Assembly: GCA_964591705.1 (NCBI GenBank)
Contig: CAZQCX010000042.1
Coordinates: 1-11,637, forward strand
Reading direction: 5' to 3'
Length of the DNA stretch: 11,637 nucleotides
Source: UBA11855 sp964591705
GTDB taxonomy: Archaea > Thermoproteota > Bathyarchaeia > Bathyarchaeales > Bathycorpusculaceae
The notes under the pieces are model-generated. The model was not told where the DNA came from. It saw only the letters and a list, made by a program, of their open reading frames with translations, and did not search any database. The translations under genes were made by a program, and so were the position numbers. The first letter of the stretch is position 1; every line of letters starts with the position of its first letter. Below are positions 1 to 6,215 of this stretch, one piece after another.

Positions 1-88
1 CGGGAATTGAAAGATTTTCTCGACAAGGTCTGACTTCTTTTCGCAAACATAGATGCATGGAGAAATCCCAAGTAACGGGAATTGAAAG
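1..88 (+). CRISPR. Trailer end of a CRISPR array: part of one repeat, one spacer, last repeat
   Basis: CGGGAATTGAAAG occurs at 1-13 and again at 76-88. Both copies end in ATTGAAAG, the 8-base end that becomes the crRNA 5' handle in many archaeal type I-A, I-B and III systems. The left copy is cut by the window edge, so the repeat's left boundary is uncertain. A 37-base repeat would span 52-88 and leave a 38-base spacer at 14-51; a 30-base repeat would leave about 45. Inside the last repeat TCCC (66-69) and GGGA (77-80) can form a small stem. No copy follows 88, and by the usual orientation the leader and cas genes would lie left of the window. With one and a third repeats visible, this is a probable call, supported by the handle and by a similar copy at 6140-6172. 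Confidence 0.7.
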
Positions 89-161
89 ATAAAGTGGCGT
101 CTATAGGGGTTCCACAAATGGTTAATAGTGGTTTTGAATTTGTTTTTGCATGTTTTAGCCT

Positions 162-536
162 GTTAAGGACCGGTTTGATAGGTGCATCTTGGGTGTGCTG
201 AGAAGGGCGGGGTCTGCGAGTTTTGATAGGCTTCTGGCTGAAGCAGGCGTCAGCCATAACACCGTCAGCTCACATCTTTATCGGTTCACATGCCGAGGTA
301 CCGTCGTCGGGAAGAAAATGCCTTCGGAAAGCGGGGAAGACCCTGCTTCGTCTATTCTTTGTCTCCCAAAGTCAACAGGCAACGTATTGCCGTTGGCTCC
401 CGCGGTTTCACCGAAACGGTTAGGCTGAACTTCAGCAGGCTAAGGCACCTCTGCAGGCTCGAAAAAGGCGGCGACTGCGAACAAACCACAACGACGCGAA
501 GCTCAAAAATGCCCCAAAATCCTGAAAAGACAATAG
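162..536 (+). pseudogene. Winged-helix (ArsR/MarR-like) transcription regulator, frameshifted
   Basis: From about 162 the third frame (first base at positions divisible by 3) reads as a winged helix: GVLRRAGSASFDRLLAEAGV, then SHNTVSSHLYRF as the recognition helix, then RGTVVGKKMP. The protein-like sequence then moves one base back near 322, continuing FGKRGRPCFVYSLSPKVNRQ (the wing) and FSRLRHLCRLEKGGDCE. It returns to the first frame near 490 as RREAQKCPKILKRQ and stops at 534-536. The joined product would be about 120 residues with a C-terminal cysteine group (HLC, DC, KC), possibly for metal or redox sensing. No good start codon exists: GTT at 162 sits where GTG might be expected, and TTG at 189 would cut into helix 1. 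The family assignment is my recognition of the motif. Two shifts and a missing start point to a dead gene; an assembly error is the alternative. Confidence 0.6.
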
Positions 537-670
537 AAAACATTTATGCGCACCCCTATTTTAGATAAAACGGTAGGAGTGGCTGTTCACACACCGAACA
601 GTCATAACTATGTTATACTTAATCGTTCGAACTTGAAATAAATGACTGCCATTTCCAAAAAAGAGAATCC
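537..670. other. Intergenic region with a possible hairpin
   Basis: No coding signal was seen between the broken winged-helix gene and the RHH promoter. The one visible structure is an inverted repeat, GGCTGTTC at 581-588 and GAACAGTC at 596-603, giving an 8-pair stem (one G-T pair) with a 7-base loop. No T-run follows it, so a terminator is not supported. It could be an operator or part of a decayed element. Confidence 0.35.
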
Positions 671-704
671 TTATATGCTTCTTTAGACATACTTGAATAT
701 GTCT
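671..704 (+). promoter_or_regulatory. RHH gene promoter: TATA box plus inverted-repeat operator
   Basis: TTATATGC at 671-678 fits an archaeal TATA box, with a purine-rich stretch before it where TFB would bind. The predicted transcription start is near 699-702. AGACATA (685-691) and TATGTCT (698-704) form a perfect 7-base inverted repeat around CTTGAA, placed exactly over the predicted start. RHH dimers bind such short palindromes and often repress their own gene, so an autoregulatory operator is the natural reading (inference). Confidence 0.5.
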
Positions 705-1253
705 TATAATATGCTCTTTGGCGTGATACTTGTGCGAGAAGAAGCAGAATCCTCCGAGGAGATTCGAGAAAGAAAGGTTGTTAAAGTCGTGGAGCTGGAA
801 CGTGAGGAATTTGTGAGAATCGGGCTTACGATGCCCTGTAACTTGCTCGCCAAACTGGACGAAGCGGCTAAACTGTACAAACAAACTCGGTCTAAGTTGA
901 TTCAAGACGCCTGCGAAGCCTATGTTGACGCTTTGATCGGAACTGATTGGCTAAAAGAAATATTGCAGAGCAAGGAGGTGAAGTATGGCTCGTTAACAAA
1001 GACTTACAGCGTGGACAATCTGATAGATGCGATATGCGAGCACTACATTCCTGGCATTGCGACAGAAAATGAGACCTTCTTGACACCGACCCATTTGAAG
1101 ATGATTCGAAAGGCACTTGAAAAAGAGAAGACGATGGGCGGCAAGAACAAATGGGAAGAATTTTGTTCAAAATGCGGTCTAGACCCAAACGACATGCCAG
1201 AAGAACATACCATTAAACTTGTGTTTGAAACTGAAGAAATCGAAGAGAAATAG
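699..1253 (+). CDS. Ribbon-helix-helix (CopG/MetJ-type) DNA-binding protein
   Basis: The start is uncertain. ATG 699 gives 184 residues and would be nearly leaderless from the TATA box at 671. TTG 693, ATG 711 and GTG 732 are also in frame, and none has a clear ribosome binding site. After a charged 35-40 residue N-terminal part comes an RHH fold: a beta strand VRIGLTMP, helix NLLAKLDEAAKLY, turn KQTRSKL, and helix IQDACEAYVDALIG. The remaining ~100 residues are not recognised; they are helix-rich, include FCSKCG near the C-terminus, and could bind an effector or a partner. The likely role is a transcription regulator or an antitoxin-like repressor acting on its own promoter. A DnaQ-type exonuclease gene starts 6 bases after the stop and is now broken, so the two were probably one transcription unit. 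The RHH fold is fairly certain; the function is not. Confidence 0.75.
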   Translation: MSYNMLFGVILVREEAESSEEIRERKVVKVVELEREEFVRIGLTMPCNLLAKLDEAAKLYKQTRSKLIQDACEAYVDALIGTDWLKEILQSKEVKYGSLTKTYSVDNLIDAICEHYIPGIATENETFLTPTHLKMIRKALEKEKTMGGKNKWEEFCSKCGLDPNDMPEEHTIKLVFETEEIEEK

Positions 1254-1259
1254 TTTACC

Positions 1260-1588
1260 GTGGTAAGACTCTGCCTTGATCTTGAAACCTATCGTTCAAG
1301 GAAAGAAGATTCCTTTACTGAGGAAAGAACAATATCAAGCGGACTGCTAATTGACGAAACTCCACATCAAGAAGACAGTTTGAAATAACGCGTTGAACCA
1401 GTTTTGGCAAGTGAGTGGAACGGCTCAGTGAATGTAAGATCGTAAAGCAGGCGCAAGATCAAGTTAGAGAGGCACGGATGGCTCACAGGTTTGCTGTGGT
1501 ATAAGGCTTCAACATCCTCAGATTAGAGATTCCATTGCCGATATGCAAATGTGTCCAGCACCAAGTTGGCAGGTATTCCGCTAGGTTT
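1260..1588 (+). pseudogene. DnaQ-like 3'-5' exonuclease, broken by stops and a frameshift
   Basis: A reading frame opens with GTG at 1260, only 6 bases after the RHH stop, and gives VVRLCLDLETY, which matches the Exo I motif (DxE) of the DnaQ/RNase H-like exonucleases. It reaches TAA at 1386-1388 after 42 codons, but the same frame continues protein-like as RVEPVLASEWNG. Near 1423 the sequence shifts frame and goes on as LSECKIVKQAQDQVREA, then AHRFAVV, a TAA at 1502-1504, and GFNILRLEIPLPICKCVQH. The last part resembles the Exo II segment (xGFNxxxFDxP), with the usual Asp replaced by Glu here. The intact enzyme would have removed nucleotides from 3' ends using two metal ions. Two stops and one shift make it a pseudogene. 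The family call rests on motif recognition. Confidence 0.65.
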
Positions 1589-1700
1589 TTAACAAACCGA
1601 AGCAAACAGCAAAAAAAGAACAAAAGCAACACTCATGACATTAATGCACCGAACCGAAAACATTTATGACGTCATCAATATGATTGAGTAATGAGCGCAA
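1589..1700 (+). promoter_or_regulatory. Upstream region of the secreted glycosidase-like gene
   Basis: CATTTATGA at 1661-1669 is a plausible TATA box 32-40 bases before the ATG at 1701, predicting a start of transcription near 1690. It overlaps ATGACGTCAT (1666-1675), a perfect 10-base palindrome that could be an operator. The ribosome binding site is weak (only GAG at 1693-1695). No gene is visible here; the left end may hold the last remains of the exonuclease. Confidence 0.35.
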
Positions 1701-2876
1701 ATGAAACTCACGGGCGTACTGCTTATGATTCTGTTGCTCTCTGCCACAGCCGCGCTATCAATATACCTCTACTGCAAAAGCCCAAACACCACAGCCAAGC
1801 AAGAATTCTACTTCGGAGTCTCCTTCGGCCAAGACACTGCCGAAGAAGCGAAACACCTCATCGACAAAGTGAAAAACTACACCAACCTCTTCATCATAAA
1901 CAACTGGAACATAAACACCAACGAAACCGCCCTAACCCAAGTCTCCGAATACGCAGCAAAAGCCAACCTGAACTTCATGGTGTTCTTCGTCGTCCTTCAC
2001 CCATGGCACCTCACATGGCTCGACGCCGCAAAAGAAAAATGGACCGACAAATTTCTAGGCGCCTACCTGTATGACGAGCCAGGCGGCCGCCAAATTGACA
2101 CAGGACGCTGGTTCAGCGAAGCCGGCGCCGAGGCATGCCCCGCCTACGCCGAAGAATACGTCAGCACTCTCGCCAACGCCTCCAACTACAGCGACGCAAC
2201 AAAGCTATTCACCAGCAGCGTCTCATCGCACTATATGCAATACCTAAAACAAAAGAACTTCACCGTCTTTACATCTGACTACGCACTCTACTGGTTCGAC
2301 TACCTTGCAGGATACGACGCAGTTCTCGTGCAGTTAGGATGGGACCACAACACAACGAAGCACATAGCACTCTGCCGAGGCGCAGCCAACATGCAAGGCA
2401 AGGACTGGGGCGCCATAATCACCTGGACATACCATGAGCCACCGTACCTAGCAGATGGACCCGAAATACTTGAAGACATGCTCGCAGCTTACCATGCAGG
2501 CGCAAAATACATCGTCATATTCAATTACGCAGAAGACTCTGAAACAGGAAAACCCTACTCCATACTGCAGGAACAACACTTTGACGCTATGCAGGAATTC
2601 TGGAAATACAGCCGCGAAAACCCCGACCAAAACGGCAAAATAACTGGTCAAGTGGCATATATTCTTCCGAAAAACTACGGATGGGGCATGCGCCGCTCAG
2701 ACGACAACATTTGGGGTTCATGGCCAGCAGATGAAAAAGCCCCACAAATATGGGAAAACATAAACAAACTGATAACCAAATATGGCTTAAACTTGGACAT
2801 AATCTATGAAGACGTCACAATCAACTACAAAGAAAAATACTCAAAAGTGTACCTGTGGAACGCCACAATCAAATAG
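1701..2876 (+). CDS. Secreted, membrane-anchored glycosidase-like (TIM-barrel) protein
   Basis: The 391-residue product begins with a short basic start (MK) and a hydrophobic segment at about residues 5-24, a signal anchor. Cys25 lies in LYC, which does not fit a lipobox. The rest looks extracellular: at least seven N-glycosylation sequons (residues 59, 74, 159, 162, 186, 217, 387) and many Trp and Tyr residues. Alternating strand-like and helical segments (FYFGVSFG at 36-43, FIINNW at 64-69, FLGAYLYDEPGG at 118-129, AIITWTYHEPP at 238-248, YIVIFNYAED at 270-279) suggest a TIM barrel. YDEP and YHEP at strand ends are candidate catalytic acids as in glycoside hydrolases, but I cannot name a family or substrate. 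Its codons strongly favour A and C, unlike the neighbouring metabolic genes. It converges on the beta-propeller gene, and both would act at the cell surface. Confidence 0.6.
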   Translation: MKLTGVLLMILLLSATAALSIYLYCKSPNTTAKQEFYFGVSFGQDTAEEAKHLIDKVKNYTNLFIINNWNINTNETALTQVSEYAAKANLNFMVFFVVLHPWHLTWLDAAKEKWTDKFLGAYLYDEPGGRQIDTGRWFSEAGAEACPAYAEEYVSTLANASNYSDATKLFTSSVSSHYMQYLKQKNFTVFTSDYALYWFDYLAGYDAVLVQLGWDHNTTKHIALCRGAANMQGKDWGAIITWTYHEPPYLADGPEILEDMLAAYHAGAKYIVIFNYAEDSETGKPYSILQEQHFDAMQEFWKYSRENPDQNGKITGQVAYILPKNYGWGMRRSDDNIWGSWPADEKAPQIWENINKLITKYGLNLDIIYEDVTINYKEKYSKVYLWNATIK

Positions 2877-2888
2877 AATTTATAAAGC

Positions 2889-2894
2889 TTTTTT
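2889..2894 (+). terminator. T-run terminator of the glycosidase-like gene
   Basis: Six T residues follow AAAGC 12 bases after the stop codon at 2874-2876. Archaeal RNA polymerase can stop at such T-runs without a strong hairpin. Functional support is only positional. Confidence 0.35.
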
Positions 2895-3118
2895 GGTCTA
2901 CTATTGAAGGTTTTCAGCGCGTTCTTTTCTCCTATTCAATCCATGTCTCTCGGATCTTCAAGCAAAACCAACGCGTGATTTCGCTTTCTTCACAAACGAC
3001 CACAAGGAATAATCCAGCCCGGCTGGAACTAGAAGGCAAAGATACCTCGCAAAATATTTCAGTTTTACAAATCGCTTAATATCCTATTCTACACGCGTTC
3101 TTTGGCCGCCGACGAATG

Positions 3119-3125
3119 AAAAAAA
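3119..3125 (-). terminator. T-run terminator of the beta-propeller gene
   Basis: Seven A residues on the plus strand read as seven T residues on the transcript strand, 28 bases after the stop codon of the leftward gene and following a pyrimidine-rich stretch. This fits an archaeal poly-T terminator. Confidence 0.4.
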
Positions 3126-3152
3126 GAGGAGGATTGCTTTTTGGCGATAGCT

Positions 3153-5738
3153 TTATACCCGTTTCCTGAGCAGCAGCAGAGCAAGCAACAGGAGATTTAC
3201 TATCAGAACAGCGATGATGACAACAACCGCGGGAACGAAGTACATGTCAGCTAAAGATGGCGGTTCAGGTTCTGGCTCTGCTGGCGGTGGAGAGGCAGGG
3301 GTGACGGTGAAGAAAGTGGTTGCAGATGAAGGCCAGTAAGATTCTGATCCCTCAAACGCTGCCACAACCTTGTAGTCGCCTTCAATATCAGGAGTCCACG
3401 ACAATCCAAACATTCCTGATGTATCACTGGTTACGACGCCAATCGTTCGCTGGTTGTTGTTTGAATCTACGACCTCGATTTTCACTGGAACCCCAACTGC
3501 GTCCTTTGGCTTAGGCTTCTGCATGTACACGTACTCCATCCACACACCCATGCTCTCATCAGAAACAGCGGGAACACCATTCGGAAAACGCATCACCTGC
3601 TCATGCTGCTTTGTGCCTGGTGAGATGTCGATCACGGAGCCCTTTATCAGAACCGGGTTCCCATATGTTGTCACATCGTTCTGGATTGAGACTGCAGTGG
3701 CACTCGGCCCCTTTGCGACAGCATAAATCTGGTTGTCGTAGTAATTATAGTAAACCAAAGTGCCTTCCGCTAGCACATTTGTCGAGGTACCTGTGCCTCC
3801 AGTCTGACCGGCCCAGCCTAGCATGGTCCAGATTTCCTTGCCTGTGAAAGCATCGACGCAGTATATCCTATTGCCTTTGTACAACGGCGTGTTCGGAGAA
3901 TGTTCATTATTGAACGCATAGACTTTTCCATCAGCAATAGCAGCAAGGAAAATCGGGCGAAGACCCCAAGGTGTTTCCTGACCACTGTCGGTGTTGTTGT
4001 ATTTCCAAAGCAGAGAACCGTCTTTCGTTGAAAAGGCAAACAATTCACCACCGAAGCCCTGGACGTAAATGTTGCCGTAGGCAGTTGTCCCCCTTTGACC
4101 GAAACCTTCACCGCTTCCAAAGCATTGAACATCACGAAGCACAAAGTTCGTTGGACCCCACAACAAACGACCATCATCCAAGCTATAACCCAACCACTGC
4201 ATGGTCTCTGAATCGCTCATAGTCCATACACGGTTTATCGGATCCACTGGTCCGAGTCTTCGACTGAGGTTTCCTGCAGGCGTCGTGTAATTCCTGATCC
4301 ACAACAGCTGTCCTCTGTTGTGTGGTTTGTCACTTAGAGCCCACATGGTGTACGGGTCGGGCGGGACAGCCATTCCACCAACCCCTGGCGCAACAGCAGT
4401 GCTTCTACCAAATATCAAGTCACCAGGCAAAACCGCGAAGATCACCGGATCTGCGAGTCCCCGGAGATCTGGTATACTCACGTTCCAAGAGTACGCTGCA
4501 CTCATGTTAATGACCTTGTCATTCGGTCTCCACCTGTTTGTCCCTGTGTACAGGGAAGCTGCTCCGGTGCCCTCCACCGCTGCAGTATTGTTCCACAGAG
4601 CCAAACGACGCCGTGGATAGTCAAGCACGTACCGCACTATTTCCCCAGTTTTAGTGTACACCTCAAAGCCCGATGGAATATTGGTCAAGTTATACATCCA
4701 TCTTCCAGTAAAGGGATCGATCGCCTGCCAAGTGGTGACCCCCGCCGCCGTTGAAGTTTGCCACAGTATCCCTCCGCCTGCCCCATGCTGATTTTCCGAG
4801 TTAAAGCTGTATATTTGACCAAACGACGGTGCAGCATAACCTGTTATTCCAAGATCGGCACGGTACCATACCTGCTCACCCGTTCGCAAATCTAAGCAGG
4901 CGTATCCTCCGCCGCCACCTGAATGACCCAACGGTACCTGATAGTAGAGCCTTCCATGCATGATGATGGTATTAACGAATCTGCCTTCGTACGAACCGCC
5001 AGAGTAATATGTCTCACCAGGAATGTCCGTGGTTCCTCCGACAACTCCTCCGAACTCGATAGGTTTTGTCCATAATATGTGGGGACTGTTCGGCGCGATG
5101 CCGCTCTGTTGCCAAAGATTATAGCCAGCGGACATCTGGAATGCGCCAAAATGAGCTCCACGCAGCCAGTGTGATGAAATCGTCCACCAGTCAGTGTTTT
5201 GCCCTTCTATGGGTCGCGTCCAGTACTCGGTGGGAAGCGGGTAGCTACCTATTGGATTAGGTATCAGTTCTTCCTGCACAGTAAGGGTAGTTGTTCTTGT
5301 GGCCGGCAGAAACTTTACACCCGTCCATGCCCGCATCGCTGCCGTCGCATTCCAAGTGTAGGTTTGCCCAGCATAGTCAAACTTGAGCGTGTAAGTGCCA
5401 ACCTGTACAGGCACATAAGTCATGAATGCCACGTTTGTCGTGTCGTCAACAACAGGCCACTCAAACTTCTCTGTTTTCCCCTCAGGCGTAGTAATTGTAA
5501 GTTTGTAGCCATGGCGCCGGATGTCATTGGTCACTAGTGAGTTGGGTAATGAAAAATCCACAAGCAACGAGATATACACTTTCTGCCCGACACCCACAGG
5601 GTTAGGTGCAACGAAAATGTAAGCGTAGGATGTCTTCTCTCCGGAACTCTGTGCAAAGGCGGCTGGTAGCGCAACAACTGAAATGGCCATAGCAAGCATC
5701 AGAACAAAACCAAGCACAGCTTTTTGCTTTTTTGACAT
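3153..5738 (-). CDS. Secreted PQQ-like beta-propeller protein with Ig-like domain and C-terminal anchor
   Basis: The chosen ATG at 5738 gives 861 residues. It is preceded by AAGGAGA about 8 bases upstream and starts a classic Sec signal peptide: MSKKQK, a hydrophobic core at 8-25, and AFA-QS at about 28-31. The frame stays open further upstream, but that part reads like noise. Residues ~35-155 form a beta-rich N-terminal domain. Residues ~215-675 carry repeated blades with the PQQ/Trp-docking pattern (LDLRTGEQVWY, SLDDGRLLWG, STKDGSLLWKY, VDAFTGKEIWT). Residues ~680-813 form an Ig-like domain, then comes a Pro/Glu linker (814-828) and a transmembrane helix at ~833-857 ending in RKR. The topology is thus an extracellular propeller tethered by its C-terminus. 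Propellers of this type bind proteins or sugars or act in redox reactions; no cofactor residues can be assigned. A second wall or substrate-binding role beside the convergent glycosidase-like gene is only a guess. Confidence 0.85.
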   Translation of the reverse strand: MSKKQKAVLGFVLMLAMAISVVALPAAFAQSSGEKTSYAYIFVAPNPVGVGQKVYISLLVDFSLPNSLVTNDIRRHGYKLTITTPEGKTEKFEWPVVDDTTNVAFMTYVPVQVGTYTLKFDYAGQTYTWNATAAMRAWTGVKFLPATRTTTLTVQEELIPNPIGSYPLPTEYWTRPIEGQNTDWWTISSHWLRGAHFGAFQMSAGYNLWQQSGIAPNSPHILWTKPIEFGGVVGGTTDIPGETYYSGGSYEGRFVNTIIMHGRLYYQVPLGHSGGGGGYACLDLRTGEQVWYRADLGITGYAAPSFGQIYSFNSENQHGAGGGILWQTSTAAGVTTWQAIDPFTGRWMYNLTNIPSGFEVYTKTGEIVRYVLDYPRRRLALWNNTAAVEGTGAASLYTGTNRWRPNDKVINMSAAYSWNVSIPDLRGLADPVIFAVLPGDLIFGRSTAVAPGVGGMAVPPDPYTMWALSDKPHNRGQLLWIRNYTTPAGNLSRRLGPVDPINRVWTMSDSETMQWLGYSLDDGRLLWGPTNFVLRDVQCFGSGEGFGQRGTTAYGNIYVQGFGGELFAFSTKDGSLLWKYNNTDSGQETPWGLRPIFLAAIADGKVYAFNNEHSPNTPLYKGNRIYCVDAFTGKEIWTMLGWAGQTGGTGTSTNVLAEGTLVYYNYYDNQIYAVAKGPSATAVSIQNDVTTYGNPVLIKGSVIDISPGTKQHEQVMRFPNGVPAVSDESMGVWMEYVYMQKPKPKDAVGVPVKIEVVDSNNNQRTIGVVTSDTSGMFGLSWTPDIEGDYKVVAAFEGSESYWPSSATTFFTVTPASPPPAEPEPEPPSLADMYFVPAVVVIIAVLIVNLLLLALLLLRKRV

Positions 5739-5760
5739 TTTTCTTTCTCCTTTTGTTTTT

Positions 5761-5787
5761 AATGCACGTTTCCGTGCATGGTGCATT
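5761..5787 (-). promoter_or_regulatory. Leader hairpin with competing arm before the beta-propeller gene
   Basis: On the transcript strand ATGCACG, the loop GAAA, and CGTGCAT form a perfect 7-pair stem closed by a GNRA tetraloop (5762-5779). Just upstream on the transcript lies a second copy of the 5' arm, AATGCAC (5787-5781), which can pair equally well with GTGCATT (5767-5761). The two pairings exclude each other. The element ends about 10 bases before the AAGGAGA ribosome binding site, and a TATA-like GCTTAAATC (5811-5803) would start the transcript near 5780-5785. It could be an RNA switch, a protein binding site, or a DNA operator with repeated GTGCAT half-sites. Confidence 0.5.
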
Positions 5788-6139
5788 ACTCGACTAACTA
5801 GCGATTTAAGCCTTTCTAAGTGGTCAGCCAACTTACAGAAACAGCATTGACGCGAAGATGTTCGCTCCAAAGCATCAGTGAAAACGCAACGAAGCCAAGT
5901 TGAAACCGCAAATTGTAAAAAACCACCCCCCCAGAGACTGGATGGTGGATAAGACCTCATTTAGAGAGAGCGGAATGGCAACTGAATCCTTACGCTGCAT
6001 TCTATTTTTCTCATATGGGCCTCAGTCGATCAAAGCATCGCTTGCTGGCGACAGTGGAATATCATGATGTTGAAGCAGCCAAGTCAAATACAATGCGACG
6101 ACAAGGAGCTCAACTATCGCCAAAAATTATAAAAGATAC

Positions 6140-6172
6140 GCATGGCAAATCGCAATCACCAGGAATCGAAAG
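6140..6172 (+). repeat. Solitary degenerate copy of the CRISPR repeat
   Basis: Aligned with 55-88, this stretch shares GCATGG, then AAATC, CAA, GGAAT and GAAAG in the same order, with 26 identical positions of 33 and one gap. The terminal handle reads ATCGAAAG instead of ATTGAAAG. The stem seen in the array copy is not kept. No further copy at regular spacing was found on either side, so this is a solitary or decayed repeat rather than an array. It could also be a dispersed repeat that merely resembles one. Confidence 0.5.
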
Positions 6173-6215
6173 ACAAGTCCTCGACAACGAATACCGACCG
6201 TGCCTAAATATTGAA

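Larger units (their letters stand above)
2877..3152. other. Intergenic region between two convergent surface-protein genes
   Basis: I see no gene here. It holds a T-run at its left end for the rightward gene and an A-run at its right end for the leftward gene. Between them TCCAGCCCGGCTGGA (3013-3027) is a perfect inverted repeat that could form a short hairpin. Confidence 0.4.
5739..6215. other. 477-base region between beta-propeller and AMP phosphorylase genes
   Basis: No convincing gene is present. A 79-codon frame at 6015-6254 overlaps the end of the AMP phosphorylase gene and has no domain-like composition. From left to right it contains the propeller gene's ribosome binding site, a hairpin-forming leader (5761-5787), a candidate leftward TATA box (GCTTAAATC on the minus strand, 5803-5811), a stretch with nothing recognisable, and a CRISPR-like repeat at 6140-6172. 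No clear terminator for AMP phosphorylase was seen. Confidence 0.5.

Noticed and set aside
14..26. CTCGACAA shared between the CRISPR spacer and 6180-6187
   Set aside because: The match is 8 bases with no extension, so self-targeting by the spacer is not supported.
615..640. GTTCGAA resembling a tRNA T-loop
   Set aside because: The flanking bases do not pair as a T-stem and no acceptor or anticodon arm can be built around it.
2855..3079. 74-codon frame after the glycosidase-like gene
   Set aside because: It starts inside the preceding gene in another frame and runs through a probable terminator; the composition is not protein-like.
5739..5960. Upstream in-frame extension of the beta-propeller gene by 74 codons
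   Set aside because: The extension has noise-like composition, would bury the signal peptide, and the ATG at 5738 has a clear ribosome binding site.
6030..6066. Possible second CRISPR-like repeat (GCAT followed by GGAAT)
   Set aside because: Only short words match, the handle is absent and the distance to 6140-6172 does not fit a repeat-spacer period.
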